Assembly: GCA_008011715.2 (NCBI GenBank)
Contig: CP136508.1
Span: forward strand, 2,480,001-2,544,000
DNA length: 64,000 nt
Direction: 5' to 3'
Origin: [Empedobacter] haloabium
GTDB lineage: Bacteria; Pseudomonadota; Gammaproteobacteria; Burkholderiales; Burkholderiaceae_D
Part shown: positions 9,339-17,238 of the stretch, one piece after another
How the letters are laid out: every line of letters begins with the position of its first letter
Position numbering within the stretch: position 1 is the stretch's first letter
The notes under the pieces: generated by a model
Database searches by the model: none
Seen by the model: only the letters and a program-made list of their open reading frames with translations
Told to the model about the DNA's origin: nothing
Position numbers and translations under genes: made by a program

Positions 9339-9391
9339 GGTGACAGGCACCGATCTTCAGGTCGACAACCTGAAGATCGGTGCCTGTCACC
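9339..9391. repeat. Long perfect inverted repeat (type A), probable bidirectional terminator
   Basis: Two 24-bp perfectly complementary arms (9339-9362 and 9368-9391) around a 5-base loop. The outer ends are GGTGACAGGC / GCCTGTCACC, shared with the element at 30391-30443, while the inner arm sequence differs. It lies between the converging ends of the kinase gene and the SMR gene, so the RNA hairpin could end or protect both transcripts, although no T-tract follows. Confidence 0.8.
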
Positions 9392-9399
9392 GGTGTTTG

Positions 9400-9732
9400 C
9401 TAATGCGCCGCGGACTTCGAGAACAGGTTCATCACAACCACCCCGGCCACGATCAACGCGATCCCCAGCAGCGCCGGCGCGTCGAGCCTCTGTCCATACA
9501 TGAACCACCCTGCCAGCGAGACCAGCACGATGCCCACGCCGGACCACACGGCATACGCGATGCCGACCGGGATCGTGCGCAAGGTCAGCGACAGGAAATA
9601 GAAGGCGATACCGTAGCCTACGACGACCGCGACCGAAGGCCACAGGCGCGAAAAGCCGGCACTAGCTTTCAGGGCCGAGGTGGCGATGGTTTCGGAAATG
9701 ATGGCGATGGCCAGGAACAGCCAATTCTTCAT
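9400..9732 (-). CDS. emrE: Small multidrug resistance (SMR) exporter, EmrE type
   Basis: 110 residues with four hydrophobic segments. The membrane-embedded carboxylate of the family is present as Glu14 ([14 protein letters not shown]). [26 protein letters not shown] and the C-terminal [12 protein letters not shown] closely follow E. coli EmrE. These antiparallel dimers exchange protons for quaternary ammonium and other lipophilic cations across the inner membrane. The start is the ATG at 9732; longer upstream frames are shadows. The gene converges on the kinase gene across the 24-bp palindrome and is transcribed divergently from the OsmC gene. EmrE rather than SugE (Gdx) is preferred because of these matches; the substrate is not proven. 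Confidence 0.92.
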   Translation of the reverse strand: MKNWLFLAIAIISETIATSALKASAGFSRLWPSVAVVVGYGIAFYFLSLTLRTIPVGIAYAVWSGVGIVLVSLAGWFMYGQRLDAPALLGIALIVAGVVVMNLFSKSAAH

Positions 9733-9868
9733 GGTGACTCCGCTTGCAGGTGAACGAGGCCGCAGTATGCCAGAGCGCATGCCCCATTCGGCCGATAGGC
9801 GACCCGGACGGAAAAGGTGTAGATTGCGGCAAGGCCATCCCGGCCGCCACACGCTACGAGGAATCCCA

Positions 9869-10285
9869 ATGTCGACACCGATCACCGTCATCCGCGACCC
9901 ATCCCAGCCCATGCGCCACATCGTCCATGTGCGCAACCATATCGTCTCCACCGACGTCTCCGTCGAGGAAGGCGGCCTCGATGCCGGACCGTCGCCGCAC
10001 GACCTGTACGATGCGGCGCTGTCGGCCTGCAAGGCGCTGACGGTGCTGTGGTACGCCAGGCGCAAGCACATCCCGGTCGAGGACGTGCGGGTCAGCACCG
10101 AACGTGACGACAGCGACGAGCGCAAAGGCACCTACCGTCTCGCCGCCACGCTGCACCTGACGGGCGACCTGAGCGCGACACAGCGCGAGGAACTGCTGGG
10201 CGTGGCACAGAAGTGCCCGGTACACAAGCTGATGACGAGCGTGACCACCGAGGTGACGACGCGGCTGGCGGGGGAGGCGGCATGA
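9869..10285 (+). CDS. OsmC-family peroxide-detoxifying protein
   Basis: 138 residues from ATG 9869, with GAGGAATCCC upstream. Both redox cysteines of the OsmC/Ohr fold are present: Cys54 in ALSACKAL and Cys116 in AQKCPVHK. The [11 protein letters not shown] helix is typical of the OsmC-like branch. Such homodimers reduce organic hydroperoxides in the cytoplasm using thiol cofactors. The stop overlaps the start of the pirin gene by four bases, so the two are translationally coupled and may form a small oxidative-stress unit. Confidence 0.88.
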   Translation: MSTPITVIRDPSQPMRHIVHVRNHIVSTDVSVEEGGLDAGPSPHDLYDAALSACKALTVLWYARRKHIPVEDVRVSTERDDSDERKGTYRLAATLHLTGDLSATQREELLGVAQKCPVHKLMTSVTTEVTTRLAGEAA

Positions 10286-11172
10286 GCGTCGCGCAACTGC
10301 TGAAGGGGCACGACAAGGACCTGGGCGGCGGCTTCGTCGTGCGGCGCTACCTGCCCGCGGCCGTCAAGCAGGCGGTGGGGCCGTTCATCTTCTTCGACCA
10401 CTTCGGTCCCATCGACGTGGCGCCGGACGCCGACCACGACGTGCGCCCGCACCCGCACATCGGCCTGGCGACTGTCACCTACCTGTTCGAGGGCGCGATG
10501 GACCACCGCGACAGCATCGGCACGTTCCAGCGCATCGAGCCGGGCGCCATCAACTGGATGACGGCCGGGCGCGGCATCGTCCACTCCGAGCGCACCCCGC
10601 GCGACCTCGTCGGCCGCCCCCATCGTACCCACGGCCTGCAACTGTGGGCTGCGCTGCCGCAGGCGCACGAGGAGGACCCGCCGTCGTTCTCGCACACCCC
10701 AAGCGCCGCGATTCCCGAGCTGACGGTGGACGGTGCGACGGTGCGCGTGCTGATCGGCCGCGCCTATGGCCAGGTCTCGCCGGTGCCGACCTTCATGGAG
10801 ACCTTGTACCTGGACGTGCAACTGCCGGCCGGGCGCGAGCTGGTGCTGGCCGACCTGCCGGCCGAGGCGGCGATCTATCCCGTCGCCGGCAGCCTGCTGC
10901 TGGACGATGCGCCGCTGGCAGCGCACCTGATGGCGCTGCTGGACACGGCGGCGCCGCAGCGGGTGCGGGCGCAGGAAGACGCGCGCTTCGTCGTCATCGG
11001 CGGCGCGGCGCTGGACGGCCGGCGCTTCCTGTTCTGGAATTTCGTGTCGTCTTCAAAAGAACGGCTGCTACGCGCGGCGGAGGATTGGGAGGCACAACGC
11101 TTCGACCCGGTGCCGGGCGAGACGGAGTTCATTGCGTTGCCGAAGAAGCCGGCGGGTGGAACGTATTTGTGA
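10282..11172 (+). CDS. Pirin-family protein (bicupin)
   Basis: 296 residues. The N-terminal cupin has the pirin metal-site sequence HPHIGLATVTYLFEG and a following HRDS; GAINWMTAGRGIVHSE is the second conserved block. Bacterial pirins bind iron; some act as quercetin 2,3-dioxygenase and others regulate metabolic enzymes. The C-terminal cupin begins near residue 160. The ATG at 10282 overlaps the OsmC stop. A short palindromic repeat follows, and the FHA gene converges from the other strand. The activity is not predictable from sequence alone. Confidence 0.9.
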   Translation: MSVAQLLKGHDKDLGGGFVVRRYLPAAVKQAVGPFIFFDHFGPIDVAPDADHDVRPHPHIGLATVTYLFEGAMDHRDSIGTFQRIEPGAINWMTAGRGIVHSERTPRDLVGRPHRTHGLQLWAALPQAHEEDPPSFSHTPSAAIPELTVDGATVRVLIGRAYGQVSPVPTFMETLYLDVQLPAGRELVLADLPAEAAIYPVAGSLLLDDAPLAAHLMALLDTAAPQRVRAQEDARFVVIGGAALDGRRFLFWNFVSSSKERLLRAAEDWEAQRFDPVPGETEFIALPKKPAGGTYL

Positions 11173-11175
11173 AGA

Positions 11176-11264
11176 GGGTCTGCCCCCATCGGGGGACCGA
11201 CCCTGAAGTGGGGCGTTTCCGGTACGCTGGCAAACCTCAGGGTCAGTCCCGCAGGGACAGACCC
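11176..11264. repeat. Paired palindromes (type B, GGGTCTG.CCC / GGGAC.GACCC)
   Basis: Two imperfect palindromes in opposite order, one at about 11176-11202 and one at about 11239-11264, each built from GGGTC, a C/G run and GACCC, separated by a short spacer. The same paired arrangement occurs at 37513-37595 and 53999-54087. It lies between two converging gene ends. Confidence 0.75.
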
Positions 11265-11270
11265 AAGCCC

Positions 11271-12830
11271 TTACACGTGGTCGGCTTCGGCCGGCGCCGC
11301 CGTCTCGGTGTCATGCGCGAGCGCGCCGGTGCGGATGATCCAGCTCTCGGGATAAGCGTCGCTGGCGAAGCGCGTGTGCGGCATCACGCGCGACAGCTTG
11401 TCCGCCTGCACGGTCGGTGCCAGCGCGGTTTCCTTGCCGGTCACGGCGTCCAGGTGCCAGAAGCCGCCGTCCAGGTGGAACAGCAGGGGCAGCGCGGCGG
11501 CGGCCGGCGCCGTCTGCGCACGGCGCAGCGGATAGCCGGGGTGGGTGTCCGGTGCCAGCACGATGAAGCACTCGGCGCGCGCGCCATCGTCGATGCGGTG
11601 CAGGATGACGCCGTGCGGCAGCAGGCCCGTCACCTCCAGCACGGCGATGCCCTTGATGCTGGCGGACAGCTCGATGCGCATGCCCAGGCGCAGCGGCACG
11701 GGCTTGTGCTTGCCGGGCCAGACGCCGTCCAGCAGCAGGCCGTAGCGCGACACGTCCTCGATCTCGAAACCGTGCGAGCCGCGGCGGATGACGGCGTGGC
11801 GGCCTGACAGGCGCCGCGTCAGGCCGGCCGTGTCGATGCCGTCCGGCGTGTAGTGGTGCAGCAGCGCGTGCGCTTCCGGATCGAGCAGCTCGAAGCGGCC
11901 GAACACGCATTCGTCCAGCGCGAACAGGCGCACGTGACGCTGCGTGCCCGCTTCCGGCGCCGCGTTGACGAAGCTGGCCGCGCGGCTCGGATGCGGGTGG
12001 GCAGGGCCCGTGCGCGGCATGTCGATCTCGATCAGGTCCTCGTCCCAGGCGATGGTCGTGAAGCCCAGGTCGACCTTGCCGGCCGGTGCGGACAGGTCCA
12101 CGTGGGCGATGCCCGCGTTGCGCGCGGTGACGTCGATGTCCATGCTGTCGCCACCCTGGCCCGAGACGCGCGCGATCGATGCGTCGTCCGCCATCACGCG
12201 CACGTTCTTGTGGGTGGACAGGAAGATGCGGTGGATCTCGGTCAGGCTGGCATCCAGGCGCGGCACCAGGATGATGAAAGTGCATTCCCACTTGCGCGCC
12301 GGCTGGCCCGGCAGCTGCGACAGGATCTGGGTGGTGATCTGGTACTGGCCGTGCTCGCGGTCGCGCGACGAGAACTCGACGAACACGGGGCACCAATCGC
12401 CATCCACGGAGCGGACGAACTGCTGGCGCGACGCGCCGTTCGGAATCAGTTCGGAAGTCAGTTGCAGCGCCAGTCGCGGTGCGCAGTCGCCCGGCATGCC
12501 GCGCAGTTCCATCTTCAGGGTCTGGCGGCCGCCGGCGGCACGCGGGTCGAAGCCGCTGATGCGCAGTTGCGGGCGCACGCGGATCGGTGCCGCCAGGCGT
12601 TCGTACGACGGTTCGGCTTCCTGGACCTGCGCCGGCGCGACCACACTGGCTTGCGGCGCGCGCTGGTTGCGCACGGCGCTCAGCAGGCCGTAGCTCTGTC
12701 CCATCGTTTGCCCCGGCGTGTCCGCGCCCGCGGCCGGCGCGGGTTGCGCATGGCCGCCTTCGCAGACGAGCTGGCCCGGCGCGACCCAGAAGGTGCAGTG
12801 CGGGTGATCGGTGTTACGGCATTTGTTCAT
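11271..12830 (-). CDS. Zinc-ribbon FHA-domain protein
   Basis: 519 residues from the ATG at 12830. The N-terminus carries Cys/His ligands (MNKCRNTDHPHCTFW, then VCEGGHAQP) like a small zinc ribbon. The middle 150 residues are beta-rich and unrecognised. Residues about 305-400 form an FHA domain: CVFGRFELLD, RRLSGRHAVIRR and a following DVSRYGLLLDG, i.e. the GR, SxxH and conserved turn. FHA domains bind phosphothreonine, so it is a likely reader of one of the two kinases in the locus. It is separated by 160 bp from the other minus-strand genes and may have its own promoter there. No membrane segment. Confidence 0.85.
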   Translation of the reverse strand: MNKCRNTDHPHCTFWVAPGQLVCEGGHAQPAPAAGADTPGQTMGQSYGLLSAVRNQRAPQASVVAPAQVQEAEPSYERLAAPIRVRPQLRISGFDPRAAGGRQTLKMELRGMPGDCAPRLALQLTSELIPNGASRQQFVRSVDGDWCPVFVEFSSRDREHGQYQITTQILSQLPGQPARKWECTFIILVPRLDASLTEIHRIFLSTHKNVRVMADDASIARVSGQGGDSMDIDVTARNAGIAHVDLSAPAGKVDLGFTTIAWDEDLIEIDMPRTGPAHPHPSRAASFVNAAPEAGTQRHVRLFALDECVFGRFELLDPEAHALLHHYTPDGIDTAGLTRRLSGRHAVIRRGSHGFEIEDVSRYGLLLDGVWPGKHKPVPLRLGMRIELSASIKGIAVLEVTGLLPHGVILHRIDDGARAECFIVLAPDTHPGYPLRRAQTAPAAAALPLLFHLDGGFWHLDAVTGKETALAPTVQADKLSRVMPHTRFASDAYPESWIIRTGALAHDTETAAPAEADHV

Positions 12831-12990
12831 GGGTTCGCCACAGGAGGGATAGGCGAACTTTACGCGCTTTTACGGTCCGTTGGCAATCGGGCTTTAGCCC
12901 GAACAGGGGGGTGTTTTGCCCTGTATTCAAGGGCTTTCCTGAAAGCCTGAACTTGCTGGCAAGTTTCGATGTCGCGCCGCTAACAGTGTG

Positions 12991-13446
12991 TCACGGTTCG
13001 GTGGCCTGGCGTAACCAAAGGCTGCTCGCCCAGCCCAGCCGCTGGGGCGCCGCGCCATAGCGGATGCGCCACCAGTCGCCGTCGCGCTCGCCGGTCGGCG
13101 TGACGAGCGCGCCGGCCGCGATCACCGTCACGCGTGCCGCGCCGACACCTGCCTGGGCGCGCACGTTGAGATCGCGATGGACGCGATAAGCTTGTCCCGC
13201 CGCTAACGTTCGTGGCGGCTCGACCACGGCATCGGGGGCCGCAATGAGCGGCGCCAGCGGCAGCGCCGCCAGCAGCAACGCGCCAAGGGCCCAGGTACCG
13301 CCGCCCAGCACGGCGGCGCCGCGCGCGGTCGGCCGGCGCCACCAGTGGCGCGGCGTCAGGGCGGCCGCCAGCGCCAGCGTCAGCGCCAGTGCCAGCAGGT
13401 AGGCCGGCGCGCCATGGCCGGCATGCAGCGTCTCGGCAAGCGTCAT
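12991..13446 (-). CDS. Membrane-anchored SH3-like domain protein
   Basis: 151 residues from the ATG at 13446. Two hydrophobic segments (about residues 14-32 and 44-70) are followed by a C-terminal bacterial SH3-like region of about 60 residues (YRVHRDLNVRAQAGVGAARV, then GDWWRIRYG and a final WASSLWL), as in SH3b domains that often contact cell wall. The C-terminal domain would be exported given the two spans. It follows the FHA-like gene by 10 bp, at the end of the kinase-SEDS operon. Probably a wall-associated accessory protein; specific role unknown. Confidence 0.75.
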   Translation of the reverse strand: MTLAETLHAGHGAPAYLLALALTLALAAALTPRHWWRRPTARGAAVLGGGTWALGALLLAALPLAPLIAAPDAVVEPPRTLAAGQAYRVHRDLNVRAQAGVGAARVTVIAAGALVTPTGERDGDWWRIRYGAAPQRLGWASSLWLRQATEP

Positions 13447-13456
13447 CGCGGCCCCC

Positions 13457-14929
13457 TCATGCGTCGTAGCGCAGCACGTAATGACCGGCCACCACGTGAT
13501 GACCCGGCGGCAACAGGGCGGGCTGGTCGTCCAGCGTGCCGACATAGTGCAGCTGCTCGTCCAGCTGGTACAGGGCCTGGTTGGCCGACTGCCGCGTGAC
13601 CAGCAGGCCGTGCGGCGCCGCCTCGCACAGGAACGCGCTGCGCGACAGGCCGAGGCGGTCCGCGCCGGCCTGCGGCAAACCGTCGGCACCGGCCAGGCAG
13701 CGCGCGCCGTCCAGGACGCGCAGGCCCGCCAAGGCCGGGCTGCCACGGCCGAACAGTGCCTGGCCGGCCAGCGGCACGGCCACCGGCTGCGGCAACGCGA
13801 CCAGCGCACCGTAGCGTTCCGCCAGCTGTGCCGGCACGGCGTTCACCTGCAGCGCGCGTTCGCCCAGCGGCGCCAGCGTCGCCGGCAGCTGCAGCGGTTG
13901 CGTGCCGGCCGGCGTTGCGGCGTGCAGGGCATCGGCCGCGTCGACCGTCAGCGTCAGGGCGGGCGCGCCGCTGCCCGGTGCCAGGGCCAGCGTGCGGTCG
14001 AACGCCAGCTCCAGCCGGGTGACGCCGGTGCCCCGGTAGCGGCTCAGGCGCGGCAGGGCCAGCGCCGCCAGCGTCAGGCGCGCCCGCGCACCTGGCGCGA
14101 AGGTGGCATCGGTGCCGCCGGGGTGGGCGCTGGCGCGCCGCACCGGCATCGCCGTCGCTTCGTCCCCGAGCGGCGGCGCCGTGTCGCGTGCGCGCGGCTT
14201 CCACACGGCGGGCTGGCTGGCGCCGCCGGCGCGCGCCACCTTCAGCAGCAGGCGCTTGCCCTGGCGCGACGTCACCGTGTAATGGCCGGGGCGGGCGTCG
14301 CGCACGCAGTCGAACGCGCCTTTCGGGCGCACCTGCAACACGGGTTCCGCGTCGGGGCCATCGTTGATCAGCAGGATCACGCCGTCGCCGCCGAACGGCC
14401 AGCCGGGCGCGGCGCTGCCGGTGGCGCCGTCGCCGATCAGTGCCAGGCGCTGGTCGGGATAGACGGGGCAGACGGCATGCCAGTTGGCGCCGTCGCCAGA
14501 AGCGCTGACGTCGAACAGGACCTGCTCGCCGGGCGCCGGCAGGTAGACGGCATGGCCGAAGCGCACCTCGATCTCGCCGGCCGCCAGGTCGTCGGCGCCG
14601 GCCACGTGGTAGCGCACTTCGTCCTGGCCCAGCAGGTCGCCGAAGTCCTTGCGATGCAGCGCGGCCAGCGTCTCGGCCAGCTCGCGCGCACGGTTGCCGC
14701 GGGTCAGGTGGTAGTCGTCGTCGACGTCTTCCTGCGGCAGGCGCAAGGTCACGTGCGCGAAGCAGCGCGTGGCGGCGCGGCCGCGCTGCTCGCGCGGGCA
14801 GCGTTCCAGCAGGTCGCGCAGCAGCGGGCGCCGGGCGAACAGCGCCAGGCCGGCTGTCTGCCAGATGGCTTCGGCGTTGAACACGTCCGGGATACGGCCC
14901 AGGACTTCGTGTTGGACATAGGTGGGCAT
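13457..14929 (-). CDS. Unrecognised protein with C-terminal FHA-like domain
   Basis: 490 residues; start ATG 14929 with GGAG about ten bases upstream, five bases after the SEDS gene stop. The first 130 residues are helical (LARELAETLAALHRKD); residues about 150-250 are beta-rich and unrecognised. The last 100 residues show an FHA pattern: LFGRGSP near residue 391, LSRSAFLCE where FHA has SRxH, then RQSANQALYQLD with the Asn, and a final block ending VVAGHYVLRY. The His of SxxH is absent, so phosphothreonine binding is uncertain. Its place in an operon with a Ser/Thr kinase supports a phospho-dependent adaptor role. Confidence 0.7.
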   Translation of the reverse strand: MPTYVQHEVLGRIPDVFNAEAIWQTAGLALFARRPLLRDLLERCPREQRGRAATRCFAHVTLRLPQEDVDDDYHLTRGNRARELAETLAALHRKDFGDLLGQDEVRYHVAGADDLAAGEIEVRFGHAVYLPAPGEQVLFDVSASGDGANWHAVCPVYPDQRLALIGDGATGSAAPGWPFGGDGVILLINDGPDAEPVLQVRPKGAFDCVRDARPGHYTVTSRQGKRLLLKVARAGGASQPAVWKPRARDTAPPLGDEATAMPVRRASAHPGGTDATFAPGARARLTLAALALPRLSRYRGTGVTRLELAFDRTLALAPGSGAPALTLTVDAADALHAATPAGTQPLQLPATLAPLGERALQVNAVPAQLAERYGALVALPQPVAVPLAGQALFGRGSPALAGLRVLDGARCLAGADGLPQAGADRLGLSRSAFLCEAAPHGLLVTRQSANQALYQLDEQLHYVGTLDDQPALLPPGHHVVAGHYVLRYDA

Positions 14930-14934
14930 GATGG

Positions 14935-17238
14935 TCACTCCTGGTTCGATGGTGGCGCGGCGTGGATGCCTAGCAGGGGGAGGAGGAAAAACAGCAGGTG
15001 GCTGCCGCCGGCGGACAGGAAACTCATGGGCTGGCCCATCACGGGCACGATGGCGAGATTGGTGCCCCACGACAGCAGCAGGTGGCCGGCCAGGAAGGCC
15101 GCCCCGCCGCACAGCAGGAAGGCGCGCAGGCGCGCGCGCCAGGCCGGCCGGAAGCCGCGCGCGCCGCTGGCGCTGCGCGCCGCCGTCAAGGCCGCGCCGG
15201 CCAGTCCCGCCAGCACGGCGGCCTGCGCGGCCCACAGCAGCAGGCCGCCCAGCAGGCCATGCCGGTGCAGGAACAACGATGGCGCGAAGTCGTCCTGCAC
15301 CGCCGGCAGCGCGAGCACGGCGCCGGCGCCGGTACCCAGCGTGCGCAGGCCCAGCATGCCGTCCGTGCCCAGCCAGCCGCCCTGGGCGATGGCGCTGCCA
15401 CCCTGCAGCAGTTGCTGGCCCGTGTGTGGGTGCAGGGCTGGCGCCAGCCAGACCTGGAAGCGGTCGCCGTAGAACGATGCCGGCAGCTGATCGGCGCCGG
15501 CCGCATGCAAAGCCGGGACGGCGGCGCTGCCGGCCAGCGCGAGTGCCGCCAGCAGCGCGGCGCTCCAGCGCCGTCCCGCCGCCAACGCGTACGCCAGCGC
15601 CATCGCGCCGGCCCACAGCAGCAGCAGGATCAGCGGCGAGTAATCGTCCACCTGCACCAGCGCGACGGCCAGCAGGGCCAGGAACAGCAGCGCCGGCGCC
15701 AGCAGGCGCAGCCAGCGCGCGCCCAGGCCGGGGCGGGTGGCGCCGTCCGTGCTCCAGCCCAGCCGCAAGGCCAGGCAATGCGCCGCCAGGCCGGCCAGCA
15801 CCAGCTTGGCCAGCTCCACCGGCTGCAGGTCGAACACGCCCGTCTCGTCGCCCCACAGTACCTGCGCCGCCAGCAGCGCCAGCGCGCCGGCCGCCAGCGC
15901 GGCCAGCAGGTATTCGACGTGACGCTGCGCCAGCGCGCGGCCGTGCGCACACCCCAGGCGCCACAGCAGCGCCGCGGCCGAGCCGATGGCCAGCAGGGCG
16001 GCGGTCTTGTGGTAATAGCGCAGCCAGCCGCTGTCCGGCGCGCCCAGGCCCATGTCCAGTTGCGCCAGCAGGCCGGTTGCCAGCAGCAGCTGGGCGCCAT
16101 GCCCCGCCAGGCCGAGCCGCGCGGGCGGGACGAGCCAGGCGCCCAGCGCGGCCGCACCCAGCAGCCACGAACACAAGATGGCCGGCGGCTGGCCCTGGCG
16201 CTGCAGCAGCAGCGCGACCAGGCCGGCCGCCAGCAGCAGTCCTGCCGCGATCCAGCGCAGGGCAGCCTGCGGTGCCTGCCGCGTCGGGCGCAGGATATTG
16301 CCGCGCGCGGGCCGGCGCGCCGCCAGCAGCCAGGGCGCCAGCAGGGCAAGCGCCGCCACCAGCGCCCCGGCCCATGCAAGCGCGCTGCCTTGCCATGCTG
16401 CGCGCGTCTGCCATTGCCAGCTTACCTGTGGCGGCAGGTCCGCCTCCGGTACGGCGAACTGTGCTACCCGGCGTTGCGGCCGCAAGGTCAGCACATCGCC
16501 GGCAGTGGCAAGGCGGTAGCGAGTGGCGCCGACCGCCAGGGTGCCTGCAACGGGCAGGGGCAGGGATTGCTCACGCAGGTCGGCGCCGTCGGCCAGCACG
16601 GCCACGATGGCGTCGGCCGGCGCGGCCAGGCGCAACTGGCCGTCCGCACGGGCCACGGTGGCGGCGCCGGCGGCGATGTCGGCCAGGCCGAGGCGATTGT
16701 CGCAATACAGGTTGCCGCCGAATCGCAGCGGCTGCGGTACCGTCAGCGCGCGTGGTGCCATGCGGTTCCAGAGAGCGACGGCGCGGTGCCGCAGGGAGGC
16801 GTCCGGGCAGGCCGGCAACGCGGTGCCGTCGCGGTACAGGGTGGCGCCGTCGTAGTGCCAGGCGTGCGCCCCGTCGCGGAACGCGACGGCGTGGACGTCC
16901 GCCTGCGTGACGCGCCAGACATAGGCGCCGACCTGGATCGTACGCAGCCCGGCCACGGCGACCCTGCCCAACCGCACGTCGTCCAGCACGGGCGGGCGCA
17001 CGTCCGGCAGCGTGCCTGCGAACCAGCGGCCTGCCACATCGCGCGCCAGCCGCAGATGGCGCGCCTGCGCGCCGACGGCCGCCAGCTCGGCACGGCCCAG
17101 CGTTACCTGCGCACCCGCGTCGAGGCGCACCGCGATGGCGCCGGGCTGCCAGGATCGTGGCGCGCGCGCGATGGCCAGCAGCTGCAGCGCCAGCAGCAGG
17201 CCGACCAGCGCGATGGTGGCGATGCGGCCGCGGTTCAT
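14935..17238 (-). CDS. SEDS-family (FtsW/RodA) peptidoglycan glycosyltransferase with large extra N-terminal domain
   Basis: 767 residues. After an N-terminal anchor helix (residues 7-24) comes about 260 residues of extracytoplasmic beta-rich sequence not found in ordinary FtsW/RodA. From about residue 290 there are ten or more transmembrane segments carrying SEDS marks: ELAKLVLA, the catalytic-loop VQDDFAPSLFLHRHG (Asp near 650, matching the essential SEDS Asp) and GQPMSFLSAGGSHLLFF. SEDS proteins polymerise lipid II with a class B PBP; the PBP at the window start is the obvious partner. The gene overlaps the kinase gene by four bases. The family's usual length is about 370-420 residues. Confidence 0.9.
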   Translation of the reverse strand: MNRGRIATIALVGLLLALQLLAIARAPRSWQPGAIAVRLDAGAQVTLGRAELAAVGAQARHLRLARDVAGRWFAGTLPDVRPPVLDDVRLGRVAVAGLRTIQVGAYVWRVTQADVHAVAFRDGAHAWHYDGATLYRDGTALPACPDASLRHRAVALWNRMAPRALTVPQPLRFGGNLYCDNRLGLADIAAGAATVARADGQLRLAAPADAIVAVLADGADLREQSLPLPVAGTLAVGATRYRLATAGDVLTLRPQRRVAQFAVPEADLPPQVSWQWQTRAAWQGSALAWAGALVAALALLAPWLLAARRPARGNILRPTRQAPQAALRWIAAGLLLAAGLVALLLQRQGQPPAILCSWLLGAAALGAWLVPPARLGLAGHGAQLLLATGLLAQLDMGLGAPDSGWLRYYHKTAALLAIGSAAALLWRLGCAHGRALAQRHVEYLLAALAAGALALLAAQVLWGDETGVFDLQPVELAKLVLAGLAAHCLALRLGWSTDGATRPGLGARWLRLLAPALLFLALLAVALVQVDDYSPLILLLLWAGAMALAYALAAGRRWSAALLAALALAGSAAVPALHAAGADQLPASFYGDRFQVWLAPALHPHTGQQLLQGGSAIAQGGWLGTDGMLGLRTLGTGAGAVLALPAVQDDFAPSLFLHRHGLLGGLLLWAAQAAVLAGLAGAALTAARSASGARGFRPAWRARLRAFLLCGGAAFLAGHLLLSWGTNLAIVPVMGQPMSFLSAGGSHLLFFLLPLLGIHAAPPSNQE

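Noticed and set aside
12831..12990. Hairpin TCGGGCT-TT-AGCCCGA in the gap before the FHA gene as a terminator.
   Set aside because: There is no T-tract on either strand; it might instead be a promoter-region palindrome, but support is too thin for a feature.
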